Source of the DNA: Imbricaverruca yamaguchii
Lineage: Eukaryota; Arthropoda; Thecostraca; Neoverrucidae
Assembly: GCA_034440575.1 (NCBI GenBank)
Contig: JAOTOL010001310.1
Location: 442,001-506,000 of the forward strand
Length of the DNA: 64,000 bases
Direction of reading: 5' to 3'
Every line of letters begins with the position of its first letter. Positions within the stretch are counted from its first letter, which is position 1. The notes beneath the pieces are model-generated. The model saw only the letters and a list, made by a program, of their open reading frames with translations. It searched no databases and was not told the origin of the DNA. Both the position numbers and the translations under genes were made by a program. Shown here piece after piece: positions 21,775-33,245 of this stretch.

Positions 21775-23775
21775 TTATGGCGGTACTTCGAGAGGACTCG
21801 CGATGATGTCTAGTAAGTCATCATCGGACAGTTGTTGCGTCAAGGGCGGCTCGGTTATCGCCTCACTACACCAATCAATCAGCTCCATGATGCTGTTTGC
21901 CCCCATATTCAGTTTTGGAAGCTTGAACTTCCGCACTTCGTCAGTATCACTATCGACTTGAGTTCTGCGACACTGCTGGATTTGAGTGACCGCCCTTTCC
22001 CGTGTGGCTTCATCTTGGCCCACTGCCATTGCTAGCAGTACTGCCTCAGGGTGACACCAGTAGCTGTTGCGCTGTATTACCGGCTGCACCATGGCCGCTA
22101 TCTCAGGTCGCAAACTTTTGAGAAGTTGCACGCTGTGCAGCGCATTGCCAGGACCGTCAGAACATTTCCAGTTCTTCTTGATGCAGAACCACATGGGAGT
22201 ATAGTGGCACACGATGAACTCCGCTAGCATTCTCAGACTGTCTGATGGCTGTTCGGTTGATATGTAGAGCCGGAGAATTCGCGCCGCCAGAGTCAGCCAC
22301 CTGGAGTGGTTTAGTGGACCGATCTTCATTTTCGCAGTTCTATCTGAGATCAGAAGTCTGGACCCTACGCGCCAGACTGTACATAATAGCTTGATCTGAA
22401 CTTAGGTCACTGAGAATCTCCTGCGTCATTTTTGAAACATTTCCGCCATCGATTGGCTCAAAATCGACCACTGGCAAGGTTTCTACTGCGCCTGCAGCAG
22501 CCCGGCCAATCAGCCCACTAAACGACTTAGGTACTGTTGTGACTCCATCTAACTGGCTAAATACTGCACGAAGATTAAGTTCATTTGCATGAAGTTGGCA
22601 CACAAACCAGTGGGCGTTTTTGTCCGAGCTCAAACAAACGATAACACCACCTTTTTGGCCAGTATTAACTCTCGTGCCGTCACAGCCAAACACAGAAACA
22701 TCCGCACCAAACTCATATGCCACGGCGTTCAGGTCCTGAAAAAAATGTCCTCCGCTTTCCCAGTCTGTGGGGTAAAATGTCCTAAATATGCACTGTCTGG
22801 CTCGGATACAACCACAATGTGCTCTTCCGTCTTCTTTGAACTGGCTGTCATAAGCGTGTCGTCTTTTCTACCGTCGAAGTAGAGACCAGATACACGACCT
22901 GCATGATCCTCATGGCTCTGGGCTACTACCTCTCTTCTAATCCGATCCCTTGCTCGCCATACTTTTTTGCTATCCACTATGCAGTCCATATCGTCAGAAG
23001 TGATCCGACCAATGTCCACTTAGAAACCGTTTATGATCGCAGCACAAGCACGATTAGACACTCCGTACCGATCTGCTGCTAGAGCCGTATTTAGCAGTTC
23101 GTCTGTGTTACTGTTCACCATATACTCTGACTCATTGACTACAGATGCGAGCGATGATGAATCTGTGGCGGAATCTTGGTCTGAATTAGAATCTAGCTGG
23201 GCCATTCCAGAAGGTCCCGGTTGTGGTGATGTGACTCTCTCGGCGGTCAGACGCCTCCTTTCGTCCATGGCGCGTCGACGAGTGGTTTCACGGATATCTG
23301 CGGTACCGATTTGCATTTGGCGAGGTCCTCCCTGGTCTTGGACAAAGGGAAACTCCATTCGTGACACTTTGTCGGCCATCGCTCATTTGCAGCTATCGAT
23401 ATCAGCACATTTGCCGCGGGCTATATCAAACAATTTTCCAAACCACTCATCACCGGACGGACGCACACCTGGTGATGCCGACTTCTTTCCAGCAGTTTTC
23501 ATGTATCGCAAGTAGCGATCGCGGCATTCTCGAACCATATGTTCGACTCGGGCCCTCCAAACAATTGATATTCCTTCGCAGCACCACATTTTCATCACAC
23601 TTTCCGCGACAAACTTTATATGGGGTGCTAGCCTCTCTTTCAACCTTTTGTTCGAAACGCATGAGTCTCTATTCACTTTACTCAAGTAATTCAGAACGTC
23701 AATTCTCGTGGGCAGTCGGTTTGTTTTTAGTTCAGAAGGAACCAAAAGCCCTTTGGTGGAAGCGCGGGTCTTCAT
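21775..23775 (-). pseudogene. hAT-E transposase-like gene, broken by stops and frameshifts
   Basis: Five adjoining minus-strand pieces form one gene: 23775-23383, 23379-23020, 23019-22729, 22723-22340 and 22329-21775. The first three share a frame and are separated by an in-frame TGA and TAA. A frameshift at a T run near 22740 and another near 22335 follow. The first piece ends in a Lys/Arg-rich region (GKKSASPG). Possible catalytic elements are the Asp in GLYFDGRKD, the Asp in FGCDGTRVNTG and a CxxH in WFVCQLHANELNLR. This resembles the D, D, CxxH order of hAT transposases, but the assignment is inference. I recall similar predicted proteins, described only as uncharacterised, from other invertebrates. 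The last piece ends in KFKLPKLNMGANS and TEPPLTQQLSDDDLLDII. Confidence 0.75.
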
Positions 23776-24167
23776 GTTCGAACTCTTACCCCGATTACAC
23801 CGACGCAGGTAATATCACACTTCACATGCAGTGGGCATAACTTGCAGACACCAAACCACTCTTTTTCGGGCCGTCCCGCCGGGTCTCCGCCGACGACTGC
23901 CTTGTCTCGGCGGCCCTCCCCTCCCCTGTCTCCCAATCCCCTCCCCTGCCCTGTCTCGCTCTTTGTGTTCTCTACCCTCACCGTGCGCCGGCCGTCCCCC
24001 GCCCCATCCCAGCCCCTCCCCCGCGCCATGCGACGATCGCCGCCGGCTCGTGTCGCCCTCGTTAATAGGTTGTCCCTATTGCTGATAATCCCAGTTCCCC
24101 TTGAAGCTTGAGTAACGAAAAGGAACAGGAGACTTGGATTGACTAATAAAACAGGGATGTATGGCAT
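23772..24167 (-). other. Possible upstream exon of the hAT-E gene, low confidence
   Basis: An open frame upstream of the main gene ends with WFGVCKLCPLHVKCDIT, where CxxC and a later Cys/His could form a small zinc-binding site. The frame differs from the downstream piece and overlaps its start by a few bases. The Arg/Gly-rich middle looks compositional, so this may be chance. Confidence 0.3.
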
Positions 24168-24334
24168 GCGAAGCTATTTTGTGTCGTTAGTGCGTACGCA
24201 ATTTATTCGAATGATGATTCATAGCACTGTGAAAGGTAGAGCACAGACAAAGGAAAGTGGAGCGATCAGTCCTTCAGTGAAGTTTAATCTTTACAATCAG
24301 ATATATCCCGGCTGCCCTGATCTGTTTTTGAATT

Positions 24335-24626
24335 ACCAGAATCCATTCATAAGTCATCCACAGCACCGACTGCCGCCTTTTTCGTCACAGCGCCGCGGCG
24401 GCGCTCCGACGGCGGCCGACGCGTGGTGTTAGATGTCAATCGCAACGGAGCGCCATCACTGGAGACTTCAACGCCGTGCGCCCGGCAAATTTATTGCTTT
24501 ATCGGCCTGTCGCATATTTTGTTTATTGTTTGATTTCGATTTGGTTTCGACCACAGGGTTTTTTTAGGTGATCTGCACGATAATTTCACTATGCATAAGA
24601 AAACACCTTTCAGGCGACACACCCTA
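24335..24626 (-). repeat. hAT-E right terminal inverted repeat
   Basis: About 292 bp, the inverted partner of 20887-21189. The two differ by scattered substitutions and small indels, with the largest divergence about 20-50 bp from the tips. Confidence 0.9.
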
Positions 24627-24634
24627 TTGGACAA

Positions 24635-26464
24635 CGATCAGCCGGTACATTAACTTCCTCACCAGCTGACTGGTAATAAGCCATCGAGAAAAATGAACAA
24701 TGATCGGGTTCCTCCAAACCCCACAGTCATTCCCTTCGGGATGGGGCTACACGGCCCAATTCAGTTGCAATGGCGACCATTGACAAGCTGCAGCCACCGA
24801 GGGGGAGGGCGGTGTGACGTCGCAGCCGTCACAGCTACCAGTAGCCAGACTGTGCCGTGACTGGCGACAGCTGTGGGTGGGGCGGTGTGCTGCCGCAGCC
24901 GTCACGGGGGCCAAGAGCCAGGCTGTACCGTGACTGGCGACAGCTGTGGCGGGGGGGGGGGGGGGCGGTGTGCCGAGGAGCCGTCACGACGGCCAGGAGG
25001 CTGTGCCGCGCGCCGTAATGGCCACAGCCGGCGCCGGCAACGCTCCGGCTCCTCACCCCAGTTGACAACAAGAGCGCCTCGCAACCGCCAGCTGCCACCA
25101 GCTGCTGGCGAATACAACACAGCCTACAGAGGTGTGAGTCTGGACGGGCGGCCGAGGACCGCCGCCGTCACCACCGCCAGTGCAACACCGCTGGTGCCGC
25201 GTCACGCTCCGACAACCGACCCTGTGTCACAACAAAAGCCCTGATCAACTCTCGAGATGACCACTTCGCACTTAAATATAGTCTGAGCCACGTGAGGACA
25301 CAGAACGGCGAGCAGTAAGACTCGACCTAGAATTAGACCCGAGTTTAATCATCACACAGCCGCGAGTTCCGTTGCCTCCCCCCCCCCCGTGGCACGTGTC
25401 CGGCAGCCAACAGTTGGGTGGCATCGAGTTGGCTGATGATGGTCTTCCCCCGGCCCGCCCACACTCCCACCCGGTGCCTGCCGGCCCCACCCAGTGCCCC
25501 GCTTCTGTCGGAGATGGCGGGCTGGCGCCTGGCGGCTGAAACGTCGCTCCCCAGCACGGCCGGCCCAACCCGGTGCACTGGCCCGCCATTAGTGAGTGAT
25601 CGGCCTGCACACTTGATCCCTCACCTCTGCGGTGCCACTCACGCGCCACCACTTAGCCAGCCCGATCTGGTCAGCCGCCGCACGCGCCGTCCACATTAGG
25701 CGCAGCGGCTGGCCGGCGATCGGTTCGGAGCACTGACTTGGCCGCGTAGACCGTAGCACATCGGTTCCCGCCGTCGGCCGCAACACAGTCTGCGGCAGCC
25801 CACTGGCTGCAAGAAGGTTTGCTTCTTGTTCCGGCAGAATTCCCGCACGAAGAGCTCGGACACAAATAGCATGCTATCCATGGATCGGAGAAAGTGTCGG
25901 CAACGCATCCAGACCGGACACCGGCTCCCTTTTTGACAGCTGCAACGCGATGGTTTAAGTCAAATTGAGGCCTCACACGAACGACGTGCGACCAGACATT
26001 CCTGTCAGCGCTACCCGCTACAATCGGCTCGACTTGAGCCAACACCGACTTATGTCCGCTCAGATCTGGCCAGAAACGTTCCGCCGTGTTATTACGACGA
26101 CGGTGACGTGGAGAGCCAACGACAGGCACGGAGTCCGTCAGAGACCACGGAGCCCGTCAAACCAACCCATACGACTACGGCTGAACACACTGCGTTATTC
26201 CAGATCAGCTATGCATCTCACGTTGTCCTATCGTTAGTCAGTTTTTGCAACCCCCACTGTTGGGCTGCAGGAAGCAATACGGGAAATGTGTGCCGGAAAC
26301 GGGCCAGTCATTCGCCTGCTACTGAACGGCGGGACCGGACGGTGGAGCTGACCGTTGAAAATGGTGCGACAGGTCGCCGCCGCTGCCCGTGATGGAGACT
26401 GAAACACAGTCTGGGGGGGGGCGAGGCCAAGTGATTATGTGGCCAGTTGTCGAACATGAGTCCA
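24635..26464. other. GC-rich stretch, no gene recognised
   Basis: It includes a GTCACGGCACAG / GTCACGG..CCAG block repeated about three times at 24810-24990, G runs at 24952-24966 and 26411-26418, and a C run at 25380-25390. No ORF has a recognisable domain. Confidence 0.45.
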
Positions 26465-26660
26465 GACACGCTAACGACTTCAATAGCAGTACAATCACGC
26501 CAATGACTCAGACATCAATCCAGTCACGTCAAGACCTCCAGCATCAGGCCAGTCACGCTAAGAACTCCAACACCAGTCCAGTCATCCTAGAGCTCAATAT
26601 ACGTCACGCAATAACATATTACATTGCTCCAGTCACACTAAGAACCTCAACATCAGTCCG
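26465..26660. repeat. ~36-bp minisatellite
   Basis: Four to five diverged units with CCAGTCACG(C/T)(C/T)AAGA and CTCCA.CATCAG-like blocks. Confidence 0.65.
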
Positions 26661-26724
26661 TGAGGTGACGCCGACCGGAGCCGAGCGAGCAGGACGGCTC
26701 GCCATGTGTCGACGCCGCCCACCG

Positions 26725-26950
26725 GGCGCTGCCTCCAGCAGCCATGCTGCCCGCCGGGCGCTGCCTCCAGCAGTCATGTGCTGGGCTGCCGTCAGCAGTC
26801 ATGTGCTGGGCTGCCGTCAGCAGCCATGTGTTGGGCTGCCGCCAGCAGCCACGTGTTGGGCTGCCGCCAGCAGCCACGTGTTGGGCTGCCGCCAGCAGCC
26901 ATGTGCTGGGCTGCCGCCAGCAGCCATGTGCCGGCGCCGCCCGCGCCCGC
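26725..26950. repeat. 25-bp minisatellite (GCTGGGCTGCCGCCAGCAGC type)
   Basis: About eight units of GTGCTGGGCTGCCGCCAGCA plus GCCAT. Apparent proteins on both strands derive from it. Confidence 0.9.
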
Positions 26951-27267
26951 CAGCAGCCTTAACACGAGGTGGGTTCGATTAGCACACCCAAGTTCCGATG
27001 CAATGCAGCCAGGCACATGGGACACAGAGTTTAAGGTAGCTCAGGTTAGCGCAGTTCCAGTTCTGGTACACTGTCTTGAATCACGGAATTATTTCGTAGA
27101 ATACATCCTTGGCATAAGTGCCAGTGCTGAAACACCAAAAACTTGCCGGGGCCGCGGGTCACGGCCAGAGCCGGGCAGTAGAGAACCTACCAGATGTCTC
27201 TTGAGCAGGTCACGCAATAGCTCTTCCCCGTGCATCACCACGTGTGGCATGACAAACGCAAACGAAA

Positions 27268-27271
<4 letters not shown>

Positions 27272-27332
<61 letters not shown>
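27272..27332. repeat. (TA)n microsatellite
   Basis: About 30 TA units, uninterrupted. Confidence 0.97.
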
Positions 27333-27335
<3 letters not shown>

Positions 27336-27799
27336 GGATGCTTCACTATCACTGCGGGCATTTATCATGCATTTACAGCGCACGGTGGCAAACTGTGCCT
27401 GAAAGAAATTGTACCAGCTTGTAGCAACCCCCACCAGCAGATACAGTCATCTATGTGGCAGATACAGTCATCGATGCAAGCCACTTTTCTGCTACTGCTG
27501 TTAGGAAATACGAAGTGATACAAAGCCATCTCCAGCCGGCCTAACGTTGAAACAGCGAATCAACAGCCATGATTCGTAGATGGTAAAAATGTATCCGTCC
27601 ACAAACTTAGCAGCCATCTGAGCCCATGACGTGTACCATGACAACGTGGCTGCGTTTTTGGCTGAGTGTGGTGGCAGCCAACATAGTAAGCGCATCGTTG
27701 GGGCGACATCAACCACACCTGTTGCTGCAGCAGATCGTGCCGCCACCCAGAATACAGCCCCGACACACGCAACCACCCACATCACCGCCCATACCACGG

Positions 27800-28100
27800 G
27801 TGTATATACCACCGACACCAGCGCTCCTACCACTGACACCAGCGCCTTTACCACTGACACCAGAGCCGCTACCACTGATACCAGCGCAGCTACCACTTAC
27901 ACCAGCGCCGCTACCACCGACACCAGCGCCGCTACCACTGATGTCGGCGCCACTACTGTGGGTATGCAGATATACCAGCTCTGTCGCCAAGGGCGTACCA
28001 CCGGCATTAGCGCTGCTACTGTGGACGTACCACCGGCATCAGCGCTGCTACTGTGGACGTGCCACCGGCATCAGCGCTGCTACCATTGACGTGCCACCGG
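27800..28100. repeat. 24-bp and ~33-bp minisatellites
   Basis: From 27800 to 27960 about seven units of CTACCACTGACACCAGCGCC plus CCAC or similar read as TDTSAATT repeats. From 27995 to 28100 three units carry GTACCACCGGCATCAGCGCT plus GCTACTGTGGAC. Confidence 0.88.
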
Positions 28101-28334
28101 CATCAGCAATGCCACCAGAGCCGTACCACAGACAGCTGATAGACGGCTGAGCTGCTGCCATCAGAAGTGCCCATGCCCGACACTGCCGCAGCCGCCGGCG
28201 CAAACACCGCCGCCACAGACGTGCCACAAACTGGTGCGCAGCTGCACTGGGCCACTGGATCACCGACACAACTGACCACAGCTCCATCATCGGGATGTAC
28301 ACGGACGCAGCCCCAGGACGGCGCGGTAATTGTT

Positions 28335-28550
28335 CCGCGGGACCAGGGTGGGGCTGAGATTGTGTCCAAAGTCCAGAGTGGGGTGAATGTTGTGCCGCGG
28401 ATCCGGAGTGCGGCAAGGATTGTGCCCCAGGTCCAGAGTGGGGCTGAGACTGTGTCGCGGGTCCAGAGTGTGGCGAACATTGCGCCGCGGGCCCAGAGCG
28501 AGCTAACGACTGTGCCGTGCCCCAAGAGCGGGCTAACGACTGTCGTGCCG
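28335..28550. repeat. ~30-bp minisatellite
   Basis: About seven units of the form GCGGGTCCAGAGTGGGGCTG plus AGATTGTGTC. Confidence 0.85.
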
Positions 28551-28804
28551 TCCGCTTTGTCAGGAGGAAGTCGGAGCCGGGACGCGTCTGCGGACCGGCG
28601 ACCGCGGCCGAAATAGCCGCTACTGCGCCGACGCGCAGGAGCCGCCGCCGACGATGGCGGCAGCGGCAGGATGGGGGGAGCGGCTGCGTCACGCCGCCGA
28701 CCGCAGCTGCCGCTAACGTAAACATATCGACGCAGATATGGTGCCGGCGACCGGCGCTCGACAAAGACACGACGCACGAGGCCAGTCGGCTCGTCGGCGG
28801 ATAA

Positions 28805-29020
28805 AGACGCCGAGCCCTGTTTGAGCCGTGGCGGAGCGCTGACCTAGCTGGTCTAGCCTTGGCCAAGCTGATCGAGCCCTGGTTGAGCCGTGGCGGAGCG
28901 CTGACCGAGCTGGTCGAACCCCGACAGAGCTGGTCAAGCCCTGGTTGAGCCTTGACCGAACTGGTCGAACCTGGCTGAGCCTTGACCGAACTAGTTGACC
29001 CGTGATCGAGCTGGTCTAGA
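28805..29020. repeat. Degenerate repeat with GCTGGTCGAGCCCTGG motif
   Basis: Repeated GAGCCGTGGCGGAGCGCTGA and GAGCTGGTCGAACC blocks. A related short-period array follows at 29270-29400. Confidence 0.75.
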
Positions 29021-29269
29021 ATAGCTACCAGCTGCCTGTGTCGCATTTCAGTCACGCTTTACTGCGCCGTATGTCACAGAGACGGCCGTGCGCGGACGAC
29101 GCACTTGCTGTCTGGATGCGTTGATAATGTGCGTGTGTGTGTGTCAACTTTGCACCCATGACTAATTTCTTTGTTTCATATTTTATTTATAATGGCGGCG
29201 GCGGCTGCAATAGCCAGGAGTACATCTTAGAGTGCCCAAATACAAGTCTGTCTTTATCTGATGGAGAGC

Positions 29270-29400
29270 TGGCCGAGCTCTGGTCAAGCCCTGACCGAAC
29301 TGGCTGAGCCCTGGTCTAGCCCTGGTCGAGCCCTGGTCCAGCCCTGGGCCAACCCTGGTCCAGCCTTGGTCGAGCCCTGGCCGAGTCCTAGAGCCCTGGC
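29270..29400. repeat. ~12-bp tandem repeat (CTGGTCGAGCCC)
   Basis: About ten degenerate units of CTGGTCGAGCCC or CTGGTCCAGCCC. Two ~60-bp units containing GTGGGGCGTGGCGTCGGCC follow, at 29425-29515. Confidence 0.8.
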
Positions 29401-29519
29401 CAAACCCGTCCCAGCGGTGTAAGGTGGGGCGTGGCGTCGGCCGACCGTAGTGTGTCCAGTCCATGCTGCGGTGGGGCGTGGCGTCGGCCAGTCGTCCACT
29501 GTGTCCAGTCCAGCCGGCG

Positions 29520-30560
29520 GTGGCACCACACGGTCGGAGCCAACCGTGCCGCACAGAGCGATCGATGACCACGCCCGTGTGACGAGCGTTAACGAAGCGG
29601 CGTCTTGCAGCGGCAATCGGTTGCCCGTCGCGCCGCTGGCAGGCGGGCGCTCGTCATTTCGTCAGAGGCACACAACAACGTTCTTGCCGTGACACGTTCT
29701 GACTGATCTGCGGCGTGTACACGTCGCGAACCGAGTTGTATTGCATTGACCAGACTGCCAACACGTGTGCTGACTGACCAGCTTCCCGATATGGGGCCGC
29801 ATCGTCCCGAACGCAAGTCAAAACCGGGAGGAATTTTGGTGTGATGGGACGTGAGTTTCTGCTCCGAAGCGTCAGAAGTCGACGCTGGAGACACCAATGA
29901 CTTCAGGTCGGCACAGCCCACGGCGACCAGCAGTCCGTTCGGCCTCAGCGGGCCACATTACCAACCCGAGCAACGGTAGATGATACTGACCGTTCAAGGC
30001 GAAAGGGTTGCCGCCTGCCGGCAGACACGTTGAACTGCAGTTGGGCAGATATAGGTGTGACAAATCTGGCGCGCTACCAGAAACAATTTAGAAACAAGAA
30101 TGCGGACAACTCAGAGTGGCATACATGGAAATGGCTGGCACTGAGGTTACGCATACTACTTCGGGTCCTTGAAATTTGAGAGTGTAAGAGTTCTTGCAAA
30201 GTTTCAGGTGAAATTATTCGAAAGAAAAGGTATGATGTTTTTTATAGGAAGTATTATGCTACATGGTAATAACAAGACAAGCCTTCCACACATTTGCCTC
30301 CCTGAAGCAGACTTAAAGGGTGTTGTAGTGTTGGTTATGTAAGGCCTGGTCAGTTTAAATTAAACTAATACAAATTTGTTTGATTTAATCAGCTTCTTTC
30401 CAAAAAGCAGGTTTGGATAGGTTATGTTAGTTTGGATTTTAGTTTGGAACACAGTGAAAAAAGGCTTAGCATGTTTCATGTTTTCAATTTGTTTGTCCCA
30501 TATATGGGAGTTGGGTTAGGTTAACCTATAATATTTTCTTAAATTACTTTTTTAGCCATG
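29520..30560. other. No feature recognised; GC-to-AT composition change near 30060
   Basis: GC-rich unassigned DNA gives way to AT-rich DNA at about 30060-30100. No ORF has a recognisable domain. Confidence 0.45.
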
Positions 30561-30571
30561 TTACCTAATTC

Positions 30572-30625
30572 TTGTTTGCTTGTTGGGGTTTGGGGCGAAT
30601 GTACTGCAATGGTCATGCAGCTATG
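30572..30625 (-). mobile_element. 54-bp hairpin LINE-tail insert, copy 2
   Basis: It is flanked by an 11-bp imperfect duplication, TTACCTAATTC / CTACCAAATTC (30561-30571 and 30626-30636; 9 of 11 match). On the minus strand it reads GCATGACCATTGCAGT, then a degraded CGCCCC side and a tail of (AACA/AAGC)n. Confidence 0.75.
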
Positions 30626-30639
30626 CTACCAAATTCGAA

Positions 30640-31240
30640 GTCCCTTTGTTGGTGTTATTTTGCATGCAAACTGATAAGCAAGCATTTGCACATGAAATGG
30701 GTGGTCACAACACGTTGATCACATCCAAAAACACTGCATTGGAAAAAGAAACTCCCAAAATTATAACACACCTTAAACACAAATTTACCGTCTTAAAACT
30801 TATCCAAGTGTAACATTTAAATTTTGGTGAAGACTTGAAAGAAATTATTTTAGAATGCAAACATTTCTAAAAAATGTGCAAATTAAAATAGAAGCAAGTA
30901 AGCATAGCCTTATCTCCTTTGCATTATGGTGAAAAAACATGGGATTGATTTACTTTGTATCAAAACTGAACATCATTTTAGTCATTTTAAGAAGTATGCT
31001 CTTAAAAATTGTTTTCTTGAAATGCCTTATCTGAATAAAAATGGAAGTATCTGAAATATTTCGTCACATTTCTCTCTTACCTTAAAAGGAGTTTGATAGT
31101 GCATATCAATTACCATGGTGGATATCAGTGTTGTGTGACCACTAGCAGGTCAATCAAAATGTTGCTGTTGCATAGCATTGCTTCTTTTGGTTGGTGCTGT
31201 GCTGGCAATACCAAAATGCATGAGCTTCCAGCTCAATCAT
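30640..31240. other. AT-rich stretch, no feature recognised
   Basis: AT-rich sequence with no recognisable ORF and no clear repeat. Confidence 0.4.
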
Positions 31241-31254
31241 AACAGCATATTTCA

Positions 31255-31350
31255 GAGAACATATGGACATAAGGCATACAAATATCAGTACTACTATGAG
31301 CCACAAGGGCCCTTCTTGGTTGCAATCCGGTCATTGAACATGTGGACTGT
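31255..31350 (-). mobile_element. Short CR1 3'-end fragment
   Basis: The minus strand shares GCAACCAAGAAGGGCCCTTG and TGGCTCATAGT with the 3' UTR of CR1-A (near 48750-48790) and CR1-B (near 51165-51205). It ends with a degenerate TTATGTCC tail. It carries no coding sequence. Confidence 0.85.
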
Positions 31351-32087
31351 TTCCTGGAATCAGTTGATTTGAATTTGCTGGTTCCTGTATATTTGGTGCC
31401 ATGAATTTAACACCAATAATTAAACGATTTGGCATTCAGATCCATGAAAGCAATGTGGGTAAATCAGATGTTTCCAACATCAATAATTCCAAAAGGCTTC
31501 CACATTTGTATGATGCCAGGCATAGATGGAAATTCTGATATCATCACGGGTCAGAACCTACTGGCGTTATGCCTTGCTAAAGCTAATTTGTTATTTCAAT
31601 ATTACTTCTGTATGCAGTTCTGTCAATCATAACAATCATTCAACCCTTCACTTTCCTCACCTATTTAGATATAGTAGCAGAGCAATGCAATGCTTGCAGC
31701 TTTCTGAGAGACCAGCTTTGCAGAAGCACTGAACCCAGAATCTCCCACACTCCAACACAGCATGTAGCTCATAGGGCTTCTCACATAGGTGGCTGGATTT
31801 TACGCCGAGTGCCTGCACTGTAACCTTCCCCGGTTATTTCCCAAGCGTACCACAAGAAATAATGGCCCTGCATCTAGTACGGCTTCCTTCTCAATGGCAC
31901 AACGCTTGTTATTGCCGATATACTCTGATACTTGCACAATTGACACTTTCGGTTCAGTAGGATCTATCTGTGTTACTCTGAAGCGAGCTCAGACAGTTTC
32001 ACTCAACACCGTACAGGAATTGTTTATCTCCAATGTAGCCGCCATCTTTACATTTTTGTCCTGCCATCTGGTGGCAGGTTGAACGGT
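31351..32087. other. No feature recognised
   Basis: AT-rich to mixed sequence with no ORF of a known family. Confidence 0.4.
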
Positions 32088-32493
32088 CAATATGGTCTGT
32101 TCCTGACCCTGCTCCAAGCTGCTTCGGGTAACTTGGAGTAGCTGCTCCGTGTTCCCGTGCGTTTTCGGAGCAGAACGGAGTAGCTCCAATCTACTCCAAC
32201 TTACCCCAACTTACTCCGGCCGAGAGCAGGGGCAGCTTGGAGCGGCTCGGAGTGGCACAAATGTGGCGGTGATGATACATTTGTGAAGCGCTGTGGGGCA
32301 TCTGTGTCAAAAAGTTTTGAACATCTGCGTCATATATGAACCCATAATACAAGCACAAACAGCTGATTTGTACTCCAGGTTACTTCAAACGTTCCAGCGC
32401 ACGCTTTCACCAAGCCTGCTCCGAACTGCTCCAAGTTGCTCCAAGTTGCTCTACTCTTTTTTTGGGAGCAGGGTCAGGAACAAACCCATAGTG
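32088..32493. mobile_element. Candidate 406-bp transposon with GAGCAGGGTCAGGAAC ends
   Basis: The left part has GTTCCTGACCCTGCTCCAAG and the right part, inverted, has the matching GAGCAGGGTCAGGAAC. Both ends carry several TTGGAGYR / YRCTCCAA motifs, as expected for subterminal binding sites. The exact tips and target duplication are unclear (TGAACGGT versus TGATAGGC, 5 of 8). The family is unknown. Confidence 0.5.
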
Positions 32494-32934
32494 TGATAGG
32501 CTGTGCAACTGCGACACCATTTTTTGATTTGTTTGTTTGTTTGGTGAAACAATGCCAGATCTCGCTCAGTATGCATCAACCAGCATGCTTGGCAGCGTCC
32601 ATTTCCTCAAATTGCATAATTTGACAAATTTCATGACAATCTTAGGTTCATGTTCAGAGAGGGCTGATAAATTATTGGAGGACTCAGCAATATCAAATGT
32701 GATAAACTTAAAACCAACTGGAGGTGTCAGCCCACACAGCTGTCAAAAGCTGTAGCTATTGGACAGGTGCAAAAGAACATCGGAGAAAAGGAACTAGATC
32801 TCCTGCAGAGATGATAAATTCCTCTACGCTGATAAGCTAGTTATGTAGTTACTTGGATTTTAGGCCGCATCGACGTCATTGGCCACTTAACGCACAATAC
32901 GTTGAAGACCTTGACAGTATCTTAGACTTGAAGC
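32494..32934. other. No feature recognised
   Basis: AT-rich sequence. It includes TTTG(TTTG)n at 32525-32545. Confidence 0.4.
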
Positions 32935-33245
32935 AGCTCCTGGACCCGTGGGACAGACCACGCGAACCAATGCGACTGGCCGTGGACCCATGGACCGGTG
33001 GGCCAGACAATGCGAACAACTGCGTCTAGCAGTGGGCTCCTGGACACGTGGGCTAGACAATCCGAATCACTGCGTCTGACAGTGGGCTCCTGGATCCGTG
33101 GGACAGACAATGCGAACCTCTGTGTCTGCCAGTGCAGTGGACTCCTGGCCCGGTGGGTCAGACAATGCGAACAACTGTGTATAACAGTAGGCTCCTGGAC
33201 TCGCGGGGCAGACAATGCAAACCTCTGTGTCTGACAGATGCAACC
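32935..33245. repeat. ~60-bp minisatellite
   Basis: Five to six units with GGGCTCCTGGACACGTGGG, CAGACAATGCGAAC and TCTGTGTCTG blocks. Confidence 0.88.

Larger units (their letters stand above)
20887..24626 (-). mobile_element. hAT-E: 3.74-kb hAT-type transposon with long terminal inverted repeats
   Basis: It begins TAGGGTGTGTCACTAAGG and ends GCGACACACCCTA. It is flanked by a perfect 8-bp duplication, TTGGACAA (20879-20886 and 24627-24634). The inverted repeats run from 20887 to about 21189 and from about 24335 to 24626, roughly 300 bp each with moderate divergence. TAGGG ends and an 8-bp duplication fit the hAT superfamily. Such long inverted repeats are unusual for that group. The interior holds one transposase-like gene on the minus strand (23775-21775), now broken. 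Confidence 0.9.

Noticed and set aside
26389..27518. Overlapping ORFs with repeated SSHVLGCRQQP
   Set aside because: They come from the 25-bp minisatellite and show repeat-derived periodicity only.
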